Shown: one piece after another, positions 29,966-38,650 of the stretch
Position numbering within the stretch: the stretch's first letter is position 1
Layout of the letters: every line of letters starts with the position of its first letter
Assembly (NCBI RefSeq): GCF_001434115.1
Contig: NZ_AZDW01000050.1
Span: 1-48,373, forward strand
Length of the DNA: 48,373 nt
Reading direction: 5' to 3'
Source of the DNA: Levilactobacillus zymae DSM 19395
Lineage (GTDB): Bacteria > Bacillota > Bacilli > Lactobacillales > Lactobacillaceae
Translations under genes and position numbers: made by a program
Notes under the pieces: generated by a model
Seen by the model: the letters and a program-made list of their open reading frames with translations, nothing else
The model's database searches: none
Told to the model about the DNA's origin: nothing

Positions 29966-31054
29966 ATGCAAAACTTTGGAATCTTGATTCCGGCATTAGA
30001 TCCGGACGAAAAGCTCATCGCATTGTTGCGGCAATTATTGGCAAGCCAACAGGCCATTACCAGTATCGTGGTCGTGGACGACGGGAGTGACGCCGCTCAT
30101 CAGGCCATCTTTACGCAACTCCAACAGCTACCGGACGACCGGTTACACCTCTTACGCCACACCCATAACCAGGGGAAGGGTGCGGCCTTAAAGACCGGCT
30201 TTCGGTACTATCTCGACCACGCCCAAACGGCCCCGGTCGCGGGGATTGCGACCATGGACGCCGACGGGCAACACACCGTTGCCGCACTGGAAAAATGCCT
30301 GCGGCTAGCCACGGGGCGACCGCACGACTTGATCATCGGGGCGCGCCAATTCACCGGTGACATCCCGTGGCGGAGTCGTTTCGGGAATGTATTAACGGAT
30401 AATTTAGTGCGGGTATTAACCCATCAAACCATCAGCGACACCCAGACGGGCCTGCGGGTGATTCCGTTAGACTACGTGCGGACGGCTCTCGACTTTCCCG
30501 GCGACCGGTTCGAATTTGAATTCGACATGCTACTAGAAGCCAAGAAGCACCACGTCACCATCAGTGAACAACCCATCCCCACTATCTACCTCGACGGTAA
30601 CGCGTCGTCGCATTTTCGGGTGATCCGGGATTCACTGGCGATTTACGCGCGGTTCTTCAAGTTCGCCGCGAGCGGCCTGGTGTCGTTTATCATCGACATC
30701 GGCCTGTTTAGCGTCCTGATGTTACTATTGAATCAGAATCAATCGTTGCGGGCCATCATGGTGGCCACGGTCTTCGCCCGGGCGGTGTCATCGATTGTTA
30801 ACTACCTGGTGAACCGCCACGTGGTGTTCGACAATGCCGGCGAGCAGACCCTACTTAAGTACGTGGCGCTACTGATCGTCCAAACGTTGGCCTCGGGTTA
30901 TTTGACGCACGGGTTGACGTTGGTCTTGGGGACTGTCTGGCAGAGCGCGTTGGCCCCCACGGTCGCCAAGCTGGCGGGGGACTTCTGCCTCTTTCTGGTC
31001 AGTTACTATATTCAAAATAATTTGATTTTTAAGAGGCGATCCCATGTCGAATAA
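29966..31054 (+). CDS. Glycosyltransferase family 2 fused to a GtrA-like membrane domain
   Basis: A 362-residue protein. Residues 1-220 are a GT-A fold of the dolichyl-phosphate mannose synthase type (ILIPALDPDE, VVVDDGSD, GKGAALKTGF, ATMDADGQH as the DxD region, ISDTQTGLRVIP). Residues 232-355 hold a four-helix GtrA domain (FFKFAASGLVSFIIDIGLFS, NYLVNRHVVF). Such fusions make or flip polyprenyl-phosphate sugars for glycan decoration. AGGGGAGG precedes the ATG. Its 3' end overlaps the next gene by 11 bases, so the operon is tightly coupled. Confidence 0.88.
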   Translation: MQNFGILIPALDPDEKLIALLRQLLASQQAITSIVVVDDGSDAAHQAIFTQLQQLPDDRLHLLRHTHNQGKGAALKTGFRYYLDHAQTAPVAGIATMDADGQHTVAALEKCLRLATGRPHDLIIGARQFTGDIPWRSRFGNVLTDNLVRVLTHQTISDTQTGLRVIPLDYVRTALDFPGDRFEFEFDMLLEAKKHHVTISEQPIPTIYLDGNASSHFRVIRDSLAIYARFFKFAASGLVSFIIDIGLFSVLMLLLNQNQSLRAIMVATVFARAVSSIVNYLVNRHVVFDNAGEQTLLKYVALLIVQTLASGYLTHGLTLVLGTVWQSALAPTVAKLAGDFCLFLVSYYIQNNLIFKRRSHVE

Positions 31055-33035
31055 ACGCCGCGCATTAAACATCTTAGCGGTCGTGTTATCCGTGATTTAT
31101 CTGTTGTGGCGGGTCTTCTTTACGATTCCGTGGCACGCCCACCTGTTTACCCTGATTTTCGCCCTGTTGCTGGTCATCAGTGAAATCATCTCGAACTTCA
31201 CCGGGTTCATGCTGATCTTCTTTCGGATGTTGGCGACGCGGCAGAAGCAGGACCTTCAGATTCCGGATTACGACCCGCAGCAGCCGTTACCGGACGTGGA
31301 CCTGATCATCGTGACGCATAACGAAGACGTCGACTTACTCCGCAAGACCATCAACGCGGCGACCTACATCAAGTATCCCAATCGTCGCCAGGTCCACGTG
31401 GTGGTGGCCGACGATGGCAACCGGCCGGAAGTTCAGGCATTAGCGGCCTACTACCACATCCGCTACATCGGGATGGAGGGCAACAAGCAGGCCAAGGCGG
31501 GGAACATCAACCACGCCTTGGAACAGCTTAAGTCGCCATTATTCGTGATTTTCGATACCGATATGATCCCGTTTTCCGGCTTCCTGAACGACACGGTGCC
31601 GTTGTTTCAACAAAACTTTCAAGAATTAAAGGACGATCCGGACCACACGGAACCCCTGGGCTTCGTGCAAACGCCGCAGAGTTTCTATAACGCGGATATC
31701 TTCCAATTTAACCTGTTTTCCGAAAAAATCGTCCCTAACGAGCAGGACTTCTTTTCGCGGGACGTCAACGTCTTGAACGGGGGCAACAAGCGCGCCCTGT
31801 TCACCGGGTCTAACGCGGTCTTTTTGCGGGAAGCCGTCGATAAGGTCGGGGGCTTTCCCACCGATACCATCACCGAGGACTTCGAATTAGGGACCGAACT
31901 GAACATGGAAGGCTACATCAGTCTGGCGACCAAGGTGCCCCAATCCAGCGGGATCACCCCGATTGACCTAAAGGGGGTCATCAAGCAGCGGACGCGCTGG
32001 GCCCGTGGGGTCATTCAGAGTTGCCGTAACCTGCACATCTTCACGAACCCTAAGTTATCCTGGATGAACCGGTTGATCCTGATCAACACTTACTTCTACT
32101 GGTGGGCGTTTTTCCGGCGCATCGTGTACATCATTGCGCCGATTCTGTACGCGCTCTGGAAGATCCAGGTGGTCAACGCGAACTTCTGGATTCTGATGAT
32201 CATCTGGGCGCCGGGCTACTTCCTGTTGCATTATGTGATGGGGGACACCTCGGGGCGCGGCGACCGGGAAGGCATGATTCGTAACGAGCGCTGGGGCGAG
32301 GTGCAAGAGACCTTCTTCGCGCCGTACCTGTTCATTCCCGTGATCCTCGAAACCATCGGCATTAAGGCCAAGAAGTTCAAGGTCACCTCGAAAAACGTGA
32401 CCTTTTCGTTGAAAGACAAGCTATACATCATTCCGTACCTGGTGTTATGGCTGGTGACGTTGGTGGCCATCATCAAGTTTAATTACGGCAAATACGGGTC
32501 CGAAATCTTGGTCGGAAGTGTCATCACCTTCTGGCTCTTGATGCACTTTATCAATCTAAGCATGTGTCTGTTCATCGCGATGGGCCGGCACGTCTACCGT
32601 AAGAAGGAACGCTTCACCCGGAAGGTCCCGGGGAAGGTCAAGCTCGCTTCCGGGCAGGATTGGCACCCGCTGGTGACCAGTGACGTGTCCGAAGGTGGGA
32701 TCGCCTTTACCTTTACGGATACCGGGAGCATGCCGCTCCAACAGGGCGATGAAGTAGAGATCCAGCTGAAACGCCGGCGAATCTGGATCACGCTGACGGG
32801 CAAAATCGCGCGGGTCGCGCACCGGGGCAAACAACCCATCTACAGTGCGCAGGTCAGCGTGGCCCCGGACCATAACCGGGACAATTATCTGCAATTGATC
32901 TACGACGGGGCTAACGAGACCTTGCCGCAGGTCCAAGACGCCTGGATTACTCCGTTCGACGAGTTGTACATGAACTTAGTCGTCCGGACGCAGGCGTACG
33001 AACGGCGGTTGAGTCACCGCTTCAACCGGGTTTAA
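31044..33035 (+). CDS. BcsA-like processive glycosyltransferase with PilZ domain
   Basis: A 663-residue membrane synthase. Two N-terminal helices, a GT2 catalytic domain with VTHNED, VADDGN, FDTD and TEDFELG motifs and the processive signature QRTRWARG (about 319), then further membrane helices (about 345-510). A C-terminal PilZ-type domain (about 525-630) has the core DVSEGG (547-552, D/N-x-S-x-x-G) after a basic RKKERFTRK stretch. PilZ domains bind cyclic di-GMP, which activates cellulose synthase. The product could be cellulose or another beta-glucan. It is the core gene of an operon with a GT2-GtrA protein and two polytopic proteins. No diguanylate cyclase is in the window. Confidence 0.88.
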   Translation: MSNKRRALNILAVVLSVIYLLWRVFFTIPWHAHLFTLIFALLLVISEIISNFTGFMLIFFRMLATRQKQDLQIPDYDPQQPLPDVDLIIVTHNEDVDLLRKTINAATYIKYPNRRQVHVVVADDGNRPEVQALAAYYHIRYIGMEGNKQAKAGNINHALEQLKSPLFVIFDTDMIPFSGFLNDTVPLFQQNFQELKDDPDHTEPLGFVQTPQSFYNADIFQFNLFSEKIVPNEQDFFSRDVNVLNGGNKRALFTGSNAVFLREAVDKVGGFPTDTITEDFELGTELNMEGYISLATKVPQSSGITPIDLKGVIKQRTRWARGVIQSCRNLHIFTNPKLSWMNRLILINTYFYWWAFFRRIVYIIAPILYALWKIQVVNANFWILMIIWAPGYFLLHYVMGDTSGRGDREGMIRNERWGEVQETFFAPYLFIPVILETIGIKAKKFKVTSKNVTFSLKDKLYIIPYLVLWLVTLVAIIKFNYGKYGSEILVGSVITFWLLMHFINLSMCLFIAMGRHVYRKKERFTRKVPGKVKLASGQDWHPLVTSDVSEGGIAFTFTDTGSMPLQQGDEVEIQLKRRRIWITLTGKIARVAHRGKQPIYSAQVSVAPDHNRDNYLQLIYDGANETLPQVQDAWITPFDELYMNLVVRTQAYERRLSHRFNRV

Positions 33036-33088
33036 CTCGGCATAAATATCTAAGGGGTGCGTTGAACGCGCCTAAAGGGGAGCAAGCC

Positions 33089-34924
33089 ATGACAGCGTGG
33101 ATTGGTGGGTTAAGTTATCTACTAGGACTAATGGGCTACACCGGGTCGCTACGGCGGCTGGGGGTCAGCCCTTATTTGCGGTGGATCACGGCCATGCTGC
33201 TACAGATCTTGATTCTGTACGGGTTCGCCATGCTGGGGCAATTACGCCTGGGCATCTACCTGATCACCGGAGTCGGCATCGGGTTATGGGTCCTGTGGCA
33301 GATTTTGGGCCTGTTTCACCGGGGCAGTCTCCCGTTTGAAGGCCTGCACCTCTTTGACTTTTGGATGGTCGCGCTGGGTTGGGCCATGGCCGACGTCCTG
33401 GGCCACAGCCCGCTGGTGCATTACGACAACTTCTCGCACTGGGCCGTGATGGTCAAATTCATGGCCTTTACCGGTCACCTGCCGGGGGCGGGGGACCAAT
33501 TGATCTCGTTTACCTCGTATCCCCCGGCCACGGCACTGTTCATCACCCAGTTCGTGACCTGGACCGGGTTCAGCGAAGGGTCCATGCTGGTGGCCCAGTT
33601 CGGCTTAATCTGGGCGGCGGCCTACGCGGTGTTTGCGGTGCTCCGGGACCGGACGCGGGCGCTGACCGCGATGATTTTGTGCCTGACGATCGCCGGGTCG
33701 TTCGTCTTCAACATCGCGATTCGGCTGAACAATCTGCTGGTCGACTACGTCTTACCGATTCTGGCGGTCGCCGCGTTGGCCGGTATCTTCGCCTACCGGA
33801 CGCGTCCCTGGCTGTTGTGCGGGCACGTGGCGGTGTTCGTGGCGGCTTTATTGTTGGTGAAAAATTCGGCGACCTTTTTCGTGGTGGTCATCGCCGGTTA
33901 TTTTCTGGTCACGTTACTCAAAACGGGTCGCACCGGCTGGTCGGTCCCCGGTAACCTCTTGCGAGCGGCCGGGACGTTGGCGCTGGGAAGCTTGCCGTTT
34001 TTAATTTGGCAGTGGCACGTGCACACCACGTTCCCGGTCTCCAAGCACGAAATCAGCGCGCAGGCCTACCACCAGCAATTAGCGGAGGAGGGCACCACCG
34101 GGCTGCTCAAAATCGCGCGGAAATTTGGGGAGCAACTCCTAAATCCGCAATCTCTGTCCACCCAGGGCATCCTGCTGATCAACGGATTGTTGATTGGCAC
34201 GTGGCTGGCGTTGCGGCTCATCAAGGGCCGGCGCAACGGCCTGTTGAAAACGGCGATTGGGGTGGACCTGATGTTTGGCCTGTACGACGTCAGCCTGCTG
34301 GGGATGTACGGCTTGTCGATGCCCTACGCCGAAGCCATCTTATTGGACGGCTTCGAGCGGTACCGGGGCAGCGTGGTGATTCTGGGCCTCTACATCGGGG
34401 CGATGGTCGTGGTCCGCGAACTCGACGCGGCTTTTTATGAACAAAACTTTGAAAAACGGGATTCGCGGTCCTTTGCGACGATCATGTCGAAGAACGCGTA
34501 CCAGCTGAGTACCCTGGTGGCCGGTTTTTTCGCCATCACCATGATGTACTCGGAGATTACGGGGACCAACTTCACCAACCGCATGGCACACAACACGCTA
34601 CCGTTGCAGTTGCGGCGGTGTTCGCAGCCCTGGACGCGGCTCAATCACCGAAAAGTTTTGGTGGTCGACCCGCACGCCGTGGACGTCAACGACTATTACG
34701 CCGGATACGCCGCGCGGTACTACTATTTTACGGATAAAGCCGTGGGTCAAGAGGACTTCATGGTCACGCCCGCGGTGTTCAAGCAAACCGTGCAGGCCTA
34801 CGATTACGTGGTGATTCCGGAATTTCACCGGACGTTTACGGTGCTGACCCAAAAGGTTTACCACCAACACGTGATCACGGGACTTTACCGGGTCACGCCG
34901 CAGCGATTGATTCGCGAACACTAG
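33089..34924 (+). CDS. Polytopic membrane protein, glycan-operon paralog 1
   Basis: A 611-residue protein with about 12 hydrophobic segments and a soluble C-terminal part (about 500-611). Conserved blocks shared with the next gene are SPLVHYDNFSHWAVMVKF, SFTSYPPATALFITQFV, VSKHEISAQAY, YEQNFEKRD and a C-terminal VDPHAVDVNDYYAG. The Asp/His-rich first extracytoplasmic loop resembles GT-C glycosyltransferases or polymerases that use lipid-linked sugars, but I cannot name a family. ATG 33089 is chosen for GGGGAG seven bases upstream; the frame extends to TTG 33062 without a site. It is 53 bases behind the synthase gene. Confidence 0.72.
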   Translation: MTAWIGGLSYLLGLMGYTGSLRRLGVSPYLRWITAMLLQILILYGFAMLGQLRLGIYLITGVGIGLWVLWQILGLFHRGSLPFEGLHLFDFWMVALGWAMADVLGHSPLVHYDNFSHWAVMVKFMAFTGHLPGAGDQLISFTSYPPATALFITQFVTWTGFSEGSMLVAQFGLIWAAAYAVFAVLRDRTRALTAMILCLTIAGSFVFNIAIRLNNLLVDYVLPILAVAALAGIFAYRTRPWLLCGHVAVFVAALLLVKNSATFFVVVIAGYFLVTLLKTGRTGWSVPGNLLRAAGTLALGSLPFLIWQWHVHTTFPVSKHEISAQAYHQQLAEEGTTGLLKIARKFGEQLLNPQSLSTQGILLINGLLIGTWLALRLIKGRRNGLLKTAIGVDLMFGLYDVSLLGMYGLSMPYAEAILLDGFERYRGSVVILGLYIGAMVVVRELDAAFYEQNFEKRDSRSFATIMSKNAYQLSTLVAGFFAITMMYSEITGTNFTNRMAHNTLPLQLRRCSQPWTRLNHRKVLVVDPHAVDVNDYYAGYAARYYYFTDKAVGQEDFMVTPAVFKQTVQAYDYVVIPEFHRTFTVLTQKVYHQHVITGLYRVTPQRLIREH

Positions 34925-34972
34925 AACGGCGGGACACCGGAAATTGAACTGGGAAAAGGGGCAATTAACGTC

Positions 34973-36826
34973 GTGACGTGGTTAGGACTAATCTTTTATG
35001 GATTGGGTGTCTTAGGATATAACGCAACTTTTCGCCGCCTCGGGGTCAGTCCGTACCTGTCGTGGGTGACCGCCTTTTTAGCGCAGATTTTACTGTTGTA
35101 CGGCTTTGCCATGCTGGACTGGCTGACGATCGGCATCTGGGCCGTCACCATCCTGGGCGTGGTCATGCTGGTAACCTGGGCGATTCTGGGCCGTTTCGGG
35201 CGGGGGGCCGTGCCCTTTGAAGGCCTGCACCTGTTCGACGGGTGGATGGTCGGCTTGGGCCTGGTCATGATCGACGTGCTGGGGCACAGTCCCTTGGTGC
35301 ACTACGACAACTTCTCGCACTGGGCCGTGATGGTGAAATTCTTGACGTTTACCGGCCGTTTACCGGGCGCCCACGACACCATCATCTCGTTTACCTCCTA
35401 CCCGCCAGCCACGGCGCTATTCATCACCCAATTCGTCCACTGGGTCGGCTTCAGTGAAGGGGCGATGCTGATTGCGCAGTTCCTGCTGATCTGGGCGGCC
35501 TCGTATTCGGTCTTTGCCGTCTTACGGGACCGGACGCGGGCCCTCACGTCCTTTCTACTCTGCCTGACCATTGCGGTGTCCTACGTTTTTAACATCAATA
35601 TCCGGTTAAATAACCTGCTGGTCGATTACGTCCTCCCGATTCTGACTGTGGCTGGGCTGGTCGGCATCTACGTCTACCGTCAGCGCCCGGACCTGCAGTG
35701 CGCCCACGTGGCGTTGGTCGCGGCCAGCCTGTTACTGGTCAAAAATTCGGCAACCTTCTTCGTGGCCGTGATGGCCATTTATTTCTTGGCGATGCTGATC
35801 ACCCAGCAGCGCCATAGTTGGTACCGCAATACGCTGACCGTCCTGGGTCGCTTCGGGGGCACGCTGCTGGTCGCAGCCCTGCCGTTTCTCTGGTGGACCT
35901 GGCACGTCAAGCACACCTTTAGCGAGTCGAAACACGAAATCAGTGCCCAGGCCTACAGTCACCAACTCAGTCACGAGGGCGGGGGCACCGTTTTAAAAAT
36001 TGGTCACAAGTTCGTGGCCCAAATCTTTAGCGGTCAGTCGTTGTCCACGGAGGGCATCGTGCTGATCAACGTGTTACTAGTGGTCTGCTGGTTGCTGATT
36101 CGCTGGCGGGCCCACCAACGCAATCCGCTGCTCAAGACGCTCCTGGCCATCGACGTGATGGTGGTGCTGTACTACGGGAGCCTGTTCGGAATGTACGTGT
36201 TGTCGATGCCGTACGCCGAAGCTATCCAGCTCGATGGGTTCGAACGGTACATGGGCAGTACCGTGATCCTGGCGTTGTTTATCGGGGCGATGGTCCTGGT
36301 GCGCAGTATCGACTACGCCTTTTACGAGCAGAACTTTGAGAAACGGGATCTGCGGGCCTTTCGGTCGATTGTGACCAAGAACGCCTACCAATTAGGAAGT
36401 TTCTTGATGATCTTCTTTGCCATCATCATGATGTACTCGGAAATTAACGGGACCAAGTTCACCAACGAAATGAACCGCGGGACCTTGCCGCTGCAGCTGG
36501 CCCAAGTCTCGCGGCCCAGCACGGTGCTCAACCACGACCGCATCTTGTTGGTCGATCCGCACGCCGGGGACGTCGACAGCTACTACGCCGGCTTCCTGGC
36601 GAACTACTATTACTTCACCAATAAAGGGGTCGGGCAGGAAAACTTTATGGAATCACCGGCCCAATTCAAACAAAACGTGCAACGCTACCAATACATTGCC
36701 ATTCCGGAGTACCACCATACCTTTACCGTGATGCTGCGCAAGACCTATCACCAAAACGTCCGCACGGGACTGTTCAAGGTGACGCCGGCGGGGCTGGAAC
36801 GGGTCCGTGAGCGGAGTGGAGGTTAA
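34973..36826 (+). CDS. Polytopic membrane protein, glycan-operon paralog 2
   Basis: A 617-residue tandem duplicate of the preceding protein, alignable over its full length, with the same DNFSHWAVMVKF, SFTSYPPATALFITQFV, ESKHEISAQAYSHQLS and YEQNFEKRD blocks. The start is GTG 34973 with AAGGGG about 12 bases before it. The C-terminus differs slightly, with an extra basic tail (RVRERSGG). Two full-length copies that have diverged at most non-core positions imply separate roles, for example two steps or two substrates. It ends the operon, with a strong terminator 15 bases on. Confidence 0.72.
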   Translation: MTWLGLIFYGLGVLGYNATFRRLGVSPYLSWVTAFLAQILLLYGFAMLDWLTIGIWAVTILGVVMLVTWAILGRFGRGAVPFEGLHLFDGWMVGLGLVMIDVLGHSPLVHYDNFSHWAVMVKFLTFTGRLPGAHDTIISFTSYPPATALFITQFVHWVGFSEGAMLIAQFLLIWAASYSVFAVLRDRTRALTSFLLCLTIAVSYVFNINIRLNNLLVDYVLPILTVAGLVGIYVYRQRPDLQCAHVALVAASLLLVKNSATFFVAVMAIYFLAMLITQQRHSWYRNTLTVLGRFGGTLLVAALPFLWWTWHVKHTFSESKHEISAQAYSHQLSHEGGGTVLKIGHKFVAQIFSGQSLSTEGIVLINVLLVVCWLLIRWRAHQRNPLLKTLLAIDVMVVLYYGSLFGMYVLSMPYAEAIQLDGFERYMGSTVILALFIGAMVLVRSIDYAFYEQNFEKRDLRAFRSIVTKNAYQLGSFLMIFFAIIMMYSEINGTKFTNEMNRGTLPLQLAQVSRPSTVLNHDRILLVDPHAGDVDSYYAGFLANYYYFTNKGVGQENFMESPAQFKQNVQRYQYIAIPEYHHTFTVMLRKTYHQNVRTGLFKVTPAGLERVRERSGG

Positions 36827-36841
36827 TCATCTCAGACATCA

Positions 36842-36887
36842 AAAAACAGGAAGGAAATTCTCCAGCGAGAAGTTCCTTCCTGTTTTT
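36842..36887. terminator. Bidirectional terminator
   Basis: A 21-bp stem (36842-36862 with 36867-36887, one mismatch) with A- and T-runs separates the glycan operon from the convergent GT8 gene. Confidence 0.88.
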
Positions 36888-36896
36888 GTGTGGTTA

Positions 36897-37835
36897 CTAG
36901 GGCAGTTTGTTGCCGTCTTCATCTAGGTAGGCGTTGTCCAACCGACTTTTGGTGTTGTAGTGCAACCGCTGGCTCTGGTCGAGGTAGTATTGGCGCACCA
37001 GCATCTCGTAGTGCCAGAAATCCCGTTCGAATTGATCGTAGCTGGCAAGATGTTGCCACGGCCGCGACCGCAGGAGGTAGCCGACGAAGTGCCGAATCTT
37101 GATGTTTTTCCGGGCCTGTTCGAAGTCGGCAAAGGTCTCCGGGTAGCGCCGCTTGGCCCAGAACAACCAAGAGTCGTCCTTTTGGTAATTGTAGTTGAGC
37201 CCCAGGAAGGCCATTTCGTTAACGGCTAACCGGTTAATGACCGTCTGATCGGGGTACTTGTAGTGGGTCTCGCTCAGCATCTTCGAGATGGCTTCCGGGC
37301 GAATCATCTGGTTGTACCGGGGAACGTTGAATAAGATGACCCCGGAGTTGATGTACTTTTGCGTATCCTTTAGCTCGGGGGCGTCAATGTGCATGAACCA
37401 GGCGCGCTGACTATAGTAGAAGAAGTCCGGTACACCGGCTAAGACCTTGTCGTCCGGACAGAGGTCGAACATGGGCAGGACGTCGGTGTAAACCAGGGTA
37501 TCGTTATCGAGGTAGAGTAGCCGGTCGTACTGGGGAAACATGTTCGGCGCGTATAGTCGCCAATTGACGACCATGGGGAACTTCTCGCTCTGGTAATTCT
37601 TGATCTGGTCGAGTTCGGCAGGGGGCGTGAAGAAAAAGATGTTGACCTGCGGCTTGTGGAAACGCTGGGGCAGGGAACGAATCAATTCAATATCGGAATT
37701 AAAAATATCAGCACCAATGACCAACACATCCAACGGTTCGGGACTCTGATAATGATCCAAAACGGATGCGAGTGAAATTGAGGTCAATAGCACATCGACA
37801 CGGCTGACCGTGTAGAGCAGAGCGTGTTTGGCCAT
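36897..37835 (-). CDS. Glycosyltransferase family 8 protein
   Basis: A 312-residue retaining glycosyltransferase. The GT8 markers are LLYLDNDTLVYTDV with the D-N-D metal triad, VVNWRLYAPNMFPQYDR before it, KYINSGVILFN and PDQTVINRLA. AGGAGG is 8 bases before the ATG. It lies between the glycan operon (convergent) and the serine-rich adhesin (divergent), and GT8 enzymes often extend the O-glycans of serine-rich repeat proteins, so this adhesin is a reasonable acceptor. That link is an inference from position. Confidence 0.88.
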   Translation of the reverse strand: MAKHALLYTVSRVDVLLTSISLASVLDHYQSPEPLDVLVIGADIFNSDIELIRSLPQRFHKPQVNIFFFTPPAELDQIKNYQSEKFPMVVNWRLYAPNMFPQYDRLLYLDNDTLVYTDVLPMFDLCPDDKVLAGVPDFFYYSQRAWFMHIDAPELKDTQKYINSGVILFNVPRYNQMIRPEAISKMLSETHYKYPDQTVINRLAVNEMAFLGLNYNYQKDDSWLFWAKRRYPETFADFEQARKNIKIRHFVGYLLRSRPWQHLASYDQFERDFWHYEMLVRQYYLDQSQRLHYNTKSRLDNAYLDEDGNKLP

Positions 37836-37859
37836 GGGGTGACGCCTCCTAAAGACAGT

Positions 37860-38650
37860 GTGGCCGCAAAAAATTACGGTAAGTTTTGCTTTTAATTGTA
37901 GGAGGCAATGAATAGTGTGTCAACCAGTGAACGGTAGCCATCCCAAATAAAGTGAATGACGAACGGTTGAGAGCGTTCGTGGCTTGACCGAACCAGGGGT
38001 GAGGATTGGCCGGTTTGGAGTCCGCTGACGTTGTTGCGTTCGGGCTAATAGGCGTGAGCAGGTTGGTCCCGTTAGCCAAAAGGGAGTGGTTGGTTAAACG
38101 GCGTCCCGGTCGCAGTTCCCGTCCGGAAATTGGCTGCGGGAACTGTTGAAAAAATGTGGTTAGCCGAGTTGAAATTTAACGGTTGTTATTTTAGCGAACG
38201 AACGGCAAAAAAATTTTAAAAAAAGATACTGAATTGATTAACGGTCGCGGCTTTAAATTGGTCTAATTGTTTCGATAATAGTTTTAAATGAAAACAACTG
38301 AACTACAATTAATGGTGAAAATGGGGATGACCCTAAATGGTCGAACCAGATGTCAAGAGTACCAACTGAAAGCGCTGTTTTAGAAGTGATTTACGCTATT
38401 GAAAAAGATGAAATCAGAAGGATTTGTAGGAATAACGTTTTAGCCTATACGCTGGTTTGTTAGACAAGTAACCTAACACTAGGCTAATGGCCTATTTGGG
38501 TACTATCCAGTTGACAGAGTTTATGACGTAAACTTTGTCTAAATAAAATTATCCACATCAAAAAATTGTGGTAGTATAAAGGAGATTATAAAGGGATAAG
38601 TGAATTTGAATTTGGTGTTAGATATTGATTTCGTGTAATGGGGTGATTTT
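37860..38650 (+). other. Long gene-free region before the adhesin
   Basis: No gene is supported. CAGTTCCCG (38112-38120) can pair with CGGGAACTG (38136-38144), an isolated hairpin. From about 38150 the sequence becomes AT-rich. A dyad of 11-base arms (GACAGAGTTTA and TAAACTTTGTC, 38513-38539, one mismatch) overlaps a TTGACA hexamer at 38511. CCACA/TGTGG forms a small hairpin at 38553-38571, followed by TATAAA at 38575. This is the likely control region of the adhesin gene. Confidence 0.4.

Noticed and set aside
37849-38079. 76-codon minus-strand frame upstream of the GT8 gene
   Set aside because: No ribosome binding site and no recognisable composition; it lies in the promoter side of the GT8 gene.
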